From assembly GCA_037176725.1 (NCBI GenBank), contig JAZBRS010000049.1:14464001-14528000 (forward strand): a DNA stretch of 64,000 nt, read 5' to 3'. The stretch comes from Posidonia oceanica. Taxonomy: Eukaryota > Streptophyta > Magnoliopsida > Alismatales > Posidoniaceae. Positions 10,600 to 20,500 of the stretch are shown piece after piece. The notes beneath the pieces are model-generated. The model did no database searches. It saw nothing but the letters and a program-made list of their open reading frames with translations, and was not told the DNA's origin. The position numbers and the translations under genes are program-made. Each line of letters starts with the position of its first letter. The first letter of the stretch is position 1.

Positions 10600-11600
10600 G
10601 TGCTAATATTGCATGTTTGCCTTAAGTTTTTTAATTTTTGCGTTTCAGTCCTCTATCCATTTAATATGCTTAGTTCTTAATTAAAAACCATGCCAAATTG
10701 CAGCTTTTATTCATGCTTTTCTGTATTTGCAATCTAGTCCTTTTACTGTGCTGTGCTGTTGTAACTTTTTGCATTTTAGCCCTTCTGTTTTTTATTTTTT
10801 GCATATAAGTCCTGCCCTAAATCAGTTCATTTAATTGCATGCATTTTACCATATGAAATTGCATTCTGCATCCCTGCATGTTTCTGATTTTGCATATAGG
10901 TCCATGCACTGTAAAACTTAGGTTTTATTTTTTATTTTTGCATACTGCATTGCATATTTTGCCTCCTGTTTTTGCACATTTGCATTTAGGTCCATTTTAA
11001 ATGGACAGTAACTGTTTTCCATGCATTTTAGCCTATTGCATTGCATTTTGGCCCCTGTTTTTTCCAGAAATTGCACATCAGTCCTTTTCAGTGTTTTCAG
11101 AGCATATTTACCATATAAAATTGCATATTTGACCCCTGCATGATTCAAAAATCACACATAGGTCCTTGCATCTTTTAAAAACCATGTAAAAAGACTGTTT
11201 TGCCCCTAAAGTTGCATCTTAGCTCCTATGCTTACAAAATTGCATGTAGACCCTCCACTTGCATTCCCAGACTCCCTAGAACCCTGTTTTCTGGAAAATT
11301 TACATTTTAGACCCTAGTTTTTCCAAAATTGCATTCTGATCTCTTTTGTTTTCAAAACTTCTTCCAATGCATACCCTCTTTTCGAATTAGCTTTCTGAGC
11401 CCAGTCTTTTGCAAAATGACCCTCTGCCCTCTCCTGTTTTCAAAACCCTCCTCTGTGGACCCCATCTTTTGTGAAAATTTGTATTTTAGCCCCTTTTCTT
11501 TTTCAAAAATGCTTTTGAACTCCTGTCTTTTCCAAGTTTGTTCCTCTGTTTTCCCCTTGCTTGTGCATGCATTCTGCATTTATTTAGTCTTGCATTTTGG
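10600..11600 (+). repeat. Degenerate TTGCATTTAGGTCC-type repeats in LTR1
   Basis: About 1 kb of short divergent units on the pattern TTGCATNTTAG-N-CC followed by CT-rich text, for example near 10735, 10790, 10885, 10980, 11085, 11210 and 11320. Units are irregular in length (roughly 40-70 bp). The same stretch is in LTR2 (about 32069-33068) and LTR3 (about 53548-54546). Confidence 0.6.
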
Positions 11601-12289
11601 CATCCCTCTGCACACACTAAGCACTTTTAGCTCCCCTTCACTTGGGAGGACCTTTTACACACCCCTAGGACCTCCTGAACACCTAGATCTGCTCTTCTCC
11701 CCTGTTCTGGCCTTCCTGCCTTGAAGCTGCGATATCTTCCGATCCGGCCGTTGGATCTTCTCAAGCAAGCTGCCCAGGCGACCGCAGCGAAGCGCTCTTC
11801 AGCATGAACCAAGCAGATCTCAGATCAGGCTCCCGGATTTCCAGGTATGTCCTCCTGAACCCCTGCATTGCATGCCATTTGCATAGTTTTCCTCGTTTTC
11901 GATTTCTGTCTCTTTAAGCATGTAGAATAGGACCTCTTCTTCTTGTCTATCAACTCAGATCCCTGTTTCGCGTTCTCCTGTGGACTTTGTGTTGTGTTTT
12001 CCCTGGATTCACCACTTAATGTGACTTTCTTCCCCTTTTTCCACGATCCGATCGCATCGCGAGCTTTGGGCAGCATGCGAGACACACCGTGGAACGGTTC
12101 AGTGGGAAATGGTCGCAAAAGAGGTGGTAATCCCTCCGTTTGCTCACTCTCCCCTTTGTAGGTCTTCACACCTACCCTGGGTGGTCCTAAACAATGTCTG
12201 TTCTTACACACACATTGTTTTGCTCCTCTTTGGCATCTTCTGATCTCTTCTTTGCATTTAGCATTCGCACAGTTTTCCGAGGTTTTATC

Positions 12290-12545
12290 TCGCAGCTTTT
12301 GGCACCGTTTTGCGTGCCCGTTCTCGTTTTGGCACCGTTTTGCGTGCCTGCTTTGTCTTTCGCGTTGTTTTGCGCGCTCGCCCTGTTTTTGGCACAGTTT
12401 TGCGTGCCTGTCACCGTCTTTCGCACCGATTTGCGTGCCGCCTTGCTTTCTCGCCCGTTTTGCGTGCCGACCTTGTCTTTTTGCACCGTTTTGCGCGCTT
12501 TCTTTTTTTTTCGCCTCGTTTTGCGTGCTTTACGCCGTTTTCTCT
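12290..12545 (+). repeat. About 30-bp GTTTTGCGTGCC tandem repeats in LTR1
   Basis: Eight or so degenerate units with core CGTTTTGCGTGCC joined by CTTTGTCTTTCGC-like spacers. LTR2 (33769-34023) has the same number of units. LTR3 (55249-55473) lacks one 30-bp unit near its start. LTR A has related units at 3825-3965. Confidence 0.85.
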
Positions 12546-12595
12546 TGCATGTCGATTGCATTGCATGGTTTTACCGTTGTTTTGCTTTTTCGCTT

Positions 12596-12930
12596 GCATT
12601 TGCATATAGGGCTGTGATGCTTACTGCTTGGAGTTCTCACAAGCTAGGTTTCGCCTGGTTCGGAACACAGACAGCGTAGCTGAGCATTTAGAAAGCACGT
12701 TTACTTTCCTTGCTTTGCCTCTCTCCACTTAGAGCACACATTGAGCATCCATTTAGGCATTTATAGGCACATAGGCATTCAATCCTACATTTCCCTGCGT
12801 ATGCGAGCGTAAGCCTAGAAAGATCGATTCTCGGGCGTGTCGGGGGTGCCTAACACCTTCCCCGCACGTAACAGGAGTCCTTGCCCTGTCTTTTGGCCCG
12901 CAATGACCATACCGCCCTTATCCTAGGCTA
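12596..12930 (+). promoter_or_regulatory. Conserved LTR block of element C (counterpart of 4021-4330)
   Basis: This is the only long part of the C LTR that aligns well to the A LTR. It includes CTGTGATGCTTACTGC, GTTCTCAC, GTTCGGAACAC, and the GATTCTCGGGCGTGTCGGGG segment ending TAACAGGAGTCCTTGCCC. Conservation between otherwise unrelated LTRs points to a cis-acting role in R/U5. Confidence 0.55.
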
Positions 12931-13059
12931 GAGTCATCTCATTTGCATGTATTTGCATTTGTTTCCTTTGCATTGCTTTGCTTTGCATTTCTTGCTTGGT
13001 TTTGCGTGTTAATTCACGCATTTCCCCCGATTTTCCTTGTCTCCCGTTAATAGACATGG

Positions 13060-13070
13060 TGGCGACTCTG
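13060..13070 (+). promoter_or_regulatory. Primer-binding-site-like sequence inside the LTR
   Basis: TGGCGACTCTG lies 125 bases upstream of the true primer-binding site and repeats its first 11 bases. LTR A has it too (4435-4445 with one change; 63861-63870). Confidence 0.5.
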
Positions 13071-13184
13071 ATTTGTCTTATCTTTCTCTTTTCTCCTCGA
13101 TTTCAAGTGTTTTCGAGTCGAGCCTCTTCCTCGGATCCAATCGCCGCTAAATAGCGAGCCTGATTCCGATCGGGATCGCTACAG

Positions 13185-13202
13185 TGGCGACTCTGCTGGG
13201 GA
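13185..13202 (+). promoter_or_regulatory. Primer-binding site of C copy 1
   Basis: TGGCGACTCTGCTGGGGA starts two bases after LTR1. The match is to a tRNA-Arg 3' end, as in element A. Confidence 0.87.
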
Positions 13203-14509
13203 CGCTAGACTCCGGCTTTCGTTCCTGGCTTTTTGCTCGCCTGTTTTCGCAGTTTTGCCTGTCTTGTGTGCCTTCTTTGCCTGTTTTGCTCGCTTTTCTG
13301 TGCAAACTCCTAGAAAGTCGCTTTGTGGCTACTTTGCGTAGGTTTTGCACCTCTTTCGTCTCGATTTGCGCTCCCTTTCGCTTGGCTTTGCTTCTCTGCT
13401 TGTTTATTTACTTATTGTCTTGCTTATGCTCTTACTTCCTTTACAGCTTACTTGTCTTTATTTTCCTTGCCTTACTTGCTTATTACTGCTTTAGTTATCG
13501 CACATTGCATGTCTACATACTTGTTTGGCAACAATACATGCTTTTCGAATGTTGAATGCTTCTTTTACACCTTTGCTATGTCACTACGCACGCACATGCC
13601 TTGCATACATGCCTTTTGACTCGATGAATGTTTTTCTTCACCATTATGCTCACAAACACCTGCACATGCCATGCACTTGCCTTTTGTTTTGTTGTATGAT
13701 TGTCTGCCTACCATTCTTGACTGATTTTCTTCCCTTTCGCACATGCCGTGCCTAGGATAGTAGAAACTTGTTTGCTCTCCCCATGGTTAACTAAAAACCG
13801 CAAGTAAAAAGAACTCCTAGGAGCAACTAGAGACCCTGAACAATCCTTCACTCCCTCTGGTTAATAAAATGTGCAAGATAAAAGACTTTAAGCATTTGCA
13901 TAAGCATCATATAGGGCATGCATTCTTCTCATCTGAGTCCACCTATTAGTCTGCGAAGGACGGTCCCGGCTTCTTGTTCCACCGCTTTGGGCGTGGCACG
14001 AGCTAGTCGGTCTGTCCCCCCCTCGTCCGGGGGTCGTGTCGGTGTTAGTAGAGGGTACCACCCATGCTTTGGCGGGGTAGAGGCCACCAACGCACCACCC
14101 TGTCATTTCCTGAGCTTTGGGCCGGGAGTTAGACAGGGAACCTACTTTTCTGACCTGAGTCGGTGACCCGTACACCCAGGGATACCCGGAGTAGACAACC
14201 TTGCTAGGAAACACTAGTTAGGTAAGGGGGGCATACTAGAAAGCATGCATATCATTCATGCCATTTAACTAACTCATTTGCATTCATCTTTTAGCTTCTA
14301 ACCCTAATTTCCTTCTGTTGTGTCAGCGTGATCGGTAAGCGAGTTTCCCTTCGCTAGAGCTCGAGTATCGGCCCCCGTTGACACCCCTTTGCGACTTCAT
14401 TCGCGACCATTCCCCTTCCGAGCTATCTGCATTCGCGACGATAGCTCCTCTTAGGAAGCACCGCTTGAATACCCGTCGCAGCCCTGTTCTCACGCGATCT
14501 AGGTCAGCA
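13203..14509 (+). other. 5' leader of C copy 1
   Basis: Non-coding leader. Positions 13917-14160 are strongly conserved with the element A leader (5160-5400), including a C-run/G-run stem enclosing TCGTCC and the GGGTACCACCCATGC segment. The phrases TAGGATAGTAGAAACTTG (near 13754) and GGTTAATAAAA (near 13859) are also shared. A pyrimidine tract and TGTGTCAG near 14315-14326 occupy the place of the acceptor-like site seen in A and Z. Confidence 0.6.
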
Positions 14510-17500
14510 ATGACCCAGTACGTCAGTGAGCCTCTTTTCACTCTTGTCACGGAGGGTGTTTCCATTCCGGCCCCTCCGGTTGCTCCTTCTGTCCCCCTTG
14601 TTCCCCCTCCGACGCTAGGGTTTCCTCCCCTGACGTCTCTAGGTTCTCAGTACGTCCCGGGACAGTGGCAAGCATCTCTTCCTCCGGATCCGGTCGCCGA
14701 ATCCATCTTGACGACCGTTACTCGCGTTTCGGAGACGCCACTGCCCCCTCCATCCCAGGGATACGTCGCTCTCGACATCCCTTCCACCGTCGCTGCGACC
14801 TTTGCTGTAGAATCCTTCCCTCCCGGACAATCTGTGTCCGTGCCACTTGTTTCTCAGCCTTCGCCGGCACTGCACTTCAGTGTCCCCACTGGCGAGACGC
14901 TCGAAGCGCAGTACCAGCACCTGATGGAGCTTGCCCAGAAACTGCAGGGCATGGCTCTATCAGTTCGTCCTTCTTCTATTCCTGTCGTTCCTGAGGTTCC
15001 TCTGAGGCCAGTTCCTGCATTCCATGCATCGACCTCCACACCTCCGCCTCGACCATCGTCTCAACTGCTCACGGTTCCGACGATGGGGGCCCGTTTGCCG
15101 CCTCCTGCTGCACAACACTTGGCACAGCATGCTCCACTTCCCTCTGGTGGTCAGTCTTTTGGACCGGCTGGAGCCCAGTACCTCACTGGCTCGTTGTCTG
15201 GCACCCCGCCTGTACAGCAACTGGTGCTCCGTCATCCTACCCCTATCACAGCACAGCATGGCATCTACTCTTCTCCTCTGCATCAGGTCCAGCATCCTGC
15301 ATACACTCCTGCATACACAGTCCCCCAGCACGGATACGCCGGCCATCCCGTTGCTCCACTAGGCGACGCTATGGTAGATCCGGAGGAGCATTTAGGTGCG
15401 ACCCATTCGACGTATGTGCTCGCTACCCCTGCTGATCCCTCTCCTACAGCAGCAATCCCAGACCCCATCAATAACCGGATGGACGTCTTGGAGAAAGCAC
15501 TACGACTAGTGCAGGGTACTGAGCACCAGACCTACCAATTCCGAGACCTCTGCTGCTTTCCAGAGGCGGTACTCCCTCCGAAGTTCAAGATCCCGGACTT
15601 CGAGAAGTATAATGGTAGGGGCTGCCCCGTAGCACACTTGAAGGTGTATTGCGGTGATCTCGCTCAGCTTCAGGCTGACGAGAGGTTGCTGATCCGCTTG
15701 TTCCAGAAGAGTTTGACCGGGCCAGCACTCAAGTGGTTCACATCACTTGATATGTCAGCCATCAAGACTTGGAACGACCTCAGTCAGGCGTTCCTGGAGC
15801 AATACTCCTTCAGCCTCGATCTGGTCCCAAAGAGGGCGGACTTGATCGCAATCAAGCAGAATTCTGGCGAGCCGTTCGGGGAGTACGTCGGCCGCTGGCG
15901 CGCCCTTGCCTCTCAGGTTCGAGATAGACCCTCTGACGAGGAGTCTATCGAGATCGTTATCAAAGGGGCGCAGTCGTCTCTCGGAGCTCTGCTTAGCATC
16001 CAACCAGTCACTACTTTTGCGGCACTCATCAGAGCTGGAGCGCGCGTGGAGAGTTCTTTGCAGAGTGGCAACTTCCCAGCTCTCTCTGCGTTCGCTAAGC
16101 AGGCAGTGATCAGCAGCAACAGTGCCAACAGCAGCGCCTCCACCAACAACAATAGCGGCAGCAGCAACAACCGCCCGAAGAGGAAGGATTCGCCGAAACC
16201 CGCTGTTGCATTCGTCGACTCCTCTGCTGTGCCTGTTCGCTTGCCATCCTGGCCTGCCCCAGCTCAGATGGTGTACGCTCCTGCACCTAGGAATCCACAC
16301 ACACCACACATTACTACCACCGCTAGACCGGACTATCCTGCCGCACCGGTTCAGCAAGGCTCACACCCAAGGCAAAGAAGACCACCTACTGAGAGGCGTA
16401 GTTTCACCCCACTGGTGGAGCCGCTCACGGTCATCTTGCCGAAGGTTGCATCCCTCCTGAAGTTCCCGGAGGTTCGTCCGCCGCCAAGTCCTCTGCCGCA
16501 TTGGTTTAGGTCGGACCTCTTCTGCAATTTCCATCGAAGTGTCGGGCATTCGACAGACAATTGCTTCTCCCTGCGGAACGCAATTCAGGACTTGATCGAA
16601 TCGAGAACGATTGTAATCGACACGCACGAGGCATCCACTCAAGCACACACTCATGCATCTGCACACTCAGCTGTTCCCCCGCATTCTGGCATCGTCCGCC
16701 AACCTTTACCGGAGCACACTTATCCGGGAGGGGTGGGAACCTCAGGCATCCACTCTGTCTTTCCTTCTGGACCTGCTACCTCTGTAGTAGACCCTTCTGA
16801 TCTCATCTCTGACATCTCTGAGCCTTTCCCAGTCAGTCTCTATCTCGCGGCAGTTGCCGGCTCCGAGTCGGGAATTCACCTGATTCGACCGCGTGCCAGG
16901 CCGGAGCGCCCTCTCGCGCCTCCCACCGTGCTTCCCCAGGCTCAATCCCCTGTGCACCTCCTAGCTAGAGCCCAGCCTAGTTCTCCCATCCACCTTTTAG
17001 GGCGGCCTCAGTTACACCTTCTAGGCAGACCTCAATCTGCCCCAGCCTTCCCACCCCGACAACCATGCCCATTAGACAGACCGCAGTATCCAATAGGTCC
17101 CCCTGTAACCTCTCCTGTGCTCGCAGCACGTGTTCCAGTCGTCATTGATTTGACCCTAGACACCCATCGCGTCCCTTACAGCTACGCCACAGAGATGTGC
17201 GCGGAAGTAACGCAATCGGGGAGGGTTTACAGGCCCTCAACACCGGCAATTAGGCCAACTCCCCCTAGACCTGTTATGCCCCCACCCTCTAGTCAACCCA
17301 TAGTAGATCCAACTTCAGATCAGCCTGTAACTAGCCAAATCCCTATCCAGCCTGTAGTAACCCAGCTTCCTGCCACTACTCCCTCAGAACCTGCTAGAAT
17401 CACCCCTCCAGTTGCTAGAAGGAGCCAACCTAAAGCCAACTTGACCTCCCAGCTTAAGAAGGTCAAAGCCGACATTTCTATCTGGGACTTGATCCACACC

Positions 17501-20500
17501 TCTGCCGAACACCGCGAGGCTTTTCTTCGTGTGTTCCAGGCTGCCCGTGTGTCCCAGTCCATTGAGCCTTCTGCCTTGGAGAGCATGGTTGGGTTGATTG
17601 CGGAGCCCCAGGTCATCTCTTTTACAAGCGATGAGCTGCCTCCGGCGGGGATTAATCACAACCAGCCCCTATTCGTCACGATGCAGTTCAAAAACTTTCG
17701 CATTCCCCTAACACTGGTTGATAATGGGTCAGGCCTTAACGTCTGCCCCTTGCGTACTGCAACCAAGCTCGGATTCAAAGTCGAGGACATCACGCCAGCC
17801 GTGAAGGGAATGACAGCCTTTGACAACACTCACCATGACGCTCTAGGGGTTCTGATTATTCCTCTCGCTAATGGCCCGGTTGTCTTCGACGTAGAGTTCT
17901 ATGTCGTCGACTTGCAGCCGAACTTCAATCTTCTGCTTGGGCGCCCTTGGCTCCACAAGCATCAGGTCCTTCCTTCGACCCTCCATCGAATGATAAAGTA
18001 CCGTCGCGGCGACGATGTCATTGTCGTCATGGCGGAGAACTTTGAGAAGGAGCGGATCGAAGCAGTCTCCCCCGTGTCTTCGCAATCTATCCCATTTGAC
18101 CTCGAGACTTCTGAAGCCCTATATCGCGTTAATCGGTGCGAGCCGGTTAACTTCATTCCTGATCTTGAACGCATCAACTCCTTGACCGTTCACAGCAACT
18201 CCTTTCGAATGGTCGAGAATGTATGTCACAGGTGGGGTTACATAAAAGGTACGCCGCTCGAGCGTCACGGCCAGGGGATCGCAGAGCCGATCGTAGCAGT
18301 GGAGCAAAGGAAATCGGAAGGCCTCGGCTACGAGCCCAAGACCAACGAAGATCACTGCTTCCAGCTCAAGGACCATGCATCAGCCATTCCCAGAGACCTC
18401 ACTAACTTTACTAGTGCAGGAACCCTAGGGTCGACCTACGATCAAGACACGGTACCGACAGAGGATTGGGTGTGTGTTGAGGACTACTACTCGGATGAGG
18501 AGCAGTCTGGCACAACAGAGGCAGTCCCAACCAGCACAGCAGAAACAGTAGTCAGAGCAGAGGCCACACAGTCAATCTATTCAGCTCTTCCTCTGGTAGA
18601 AACAGCAGGCAGCTCAGCAGGCCCTGTGGCAGAACTGGCAAGTTCCCACTCTTTTGCAGCCACATCAGCTTCCCAAGTACAGACAGCAGCAGTGCAGGAG
18701 TCAGAGACACTCCTTCTGGCAGAACCAAGCATGCTACCAGCGGTCACAGAAACATCAGTGCCACTGTCCCTATCTCTGGAGGGGCAGTTAATCAATACAG
18801 TCAACAGCGCGGCTCAGCCCGCTTCAGCATCCACATCTCCAGGAATGCAGCAGGCGCAGTCCGCTTCGCATCCTCCTGACAACCAGCAACAGCTCTCATG
18901 GCAAGACCCCATGGCGTCAGAGGCTGCACTCTCTCAGTTACGGCCCGATACAAAAGGCCAACTGAGCACTACACTCTCCGGACCCTTGAGCCCTCTGAAG
19001 AGCACCCCTGCTTACTCTCCAACAGTGACCCTGGCAGCATATCCATCTATGGCACCGCTGACTTGTCTATTTGGGCCTTCTACATCAGAGTTGCCACCAT
19101 CGGACGCGCCCGTGAACCAGATCATGCAGATTCCAAGGGCAGCAATCCGTCTTGCAGCCGGGCCAGTGCCGCAGGCCCCCGGCGCCTACTACGTCGACTC
19201 CCCCTCGGACGAGGAAGAAGGAGTGGCGATAGAAGCCCAGGTCGATTCTTGGATGTCTGACTTAGAGCTGCTCTATCAAGAACAAATCAAGTCGATAGCA
19301 GAAGACCTGGCAGAGCATCAAGCCACAGAAAGGAAAGGGAAAGCCGTGGTTACGGACCCTCCTCTGCAAGAAGACCATGCCTCTATCATGGTCCTGGAAG
19401 AAGACTCAGCAGCACCGGACTCCCCTAGACCAGATGAGCTCATCACTCTTCAACCAGAAGGCGGGTCTAGGTGGTTTGTGCAACCCATGCCTCACTTGAG
19501 TAGTATATCGAGCGGCAGTGCTCAGATCAACCACCAGTCCGGCATATCCTCTGCAGGCACACTAGAAGACCCAGAGGGGGAAGCATCAGCAGTTCATGCA
19601 GCAGCAGTAACAGAGCAGAAAGCAGAATCAGTAACAGAACTGTCAGCAGCCTCAGCGGCAGAACAGTCAGCAGCATCAACAGCAGAATCAGCAAGACCCT
19701 CAGTAGAATCAGCAAAGCACTCAGCAGAATCAGTCAGGCCAGAGCAAACAGCAGAAGGAGTTGCTGAGACGGAGGTCGCGCACCGAGGCTACAAGAACAC
19801 TAGAGTAAGCGTGACCATCCTGAAGCATCACCAGGGCCAAGCAGCGGAACACATGCACTCTTTCGACATCACAAGCCCTTCCTTTGAGAAAGAGATCCTC
19901 TCGGAACTTATTGCTTATGGAGAGGAGGATGATACGGGCATGGATGAGACTGATGAATCATTGCCCGAGTTCCGGCCCTATGACGACGACCCAGAAGGCC
20001 CCAACCTCCATGTTGAAGAAGAAACAGAGGTTGTCAACATCGGCACAGCTGAGGAAGTCAGAGAAGTTCGTATCAGTGCCCAGCTGTCCTCCCAGGCTCG
20101 AGCAGAGTTCATCGCATTCCTGAAAGAATATGCGGATGTCTTCGCCTGGAGTTACGAGGATATGGTCGGCCTTGACATAGAAGTAGTGGTGCACAATCTG
20201 CCCTTAAACCCGGATGCCAAGCCAGTGAAGCAGAAACTAAGAAGATGGAGACCACAGTGGCTGCTCATGATCAAAGGAGAGATAATGAAGCAGCTCAGGG
20301 TCAACTTTCTGAAGGTCGTTCTTTATCCTGAATGGTTGGCAAATATTGTACCTGTGCCCAAGAAAGATGGCCGAATCCGGATCTGCATCGACTACAGGGA
20401 CCTGAACAAGGCGAGTCCCAAGGACGACTTTCCATTGCCTCACATTGATGTCCTAGTCGACAATACAGCGGGCCACAAGATGCTCTCCTTCATGGACGGC

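Larger units (their letters stand above)
7562..13183 (+). repeat. LTR1 of the C array
   Basis: A 5622-bp LTR, TGTTGACACC...GATCGCTACA. Layout: pyrimidine-rich and A-rich low-complexity DNA (7970-9245), a GC-rich part (about 9300-10560), a TATA-like box (10586), degenerate TTGCAT-type repeats (10600-11600), GTTTTGCGTGCC repeats (12290-12545), a block conserved with LTR A (12596-12930) and a primer-site-like sequence (13060-13070). It lacks a 10-bp duplication near 11870 that LTR2 and LTR3 have. Confidence 0.95.

Noticed and set aside
14378..14509. Upstream start of the gag-pol frame
   Set aside because: The codon at 14378 is TTG; the first ATG in frame is 14510 and is conserved in A and Z.
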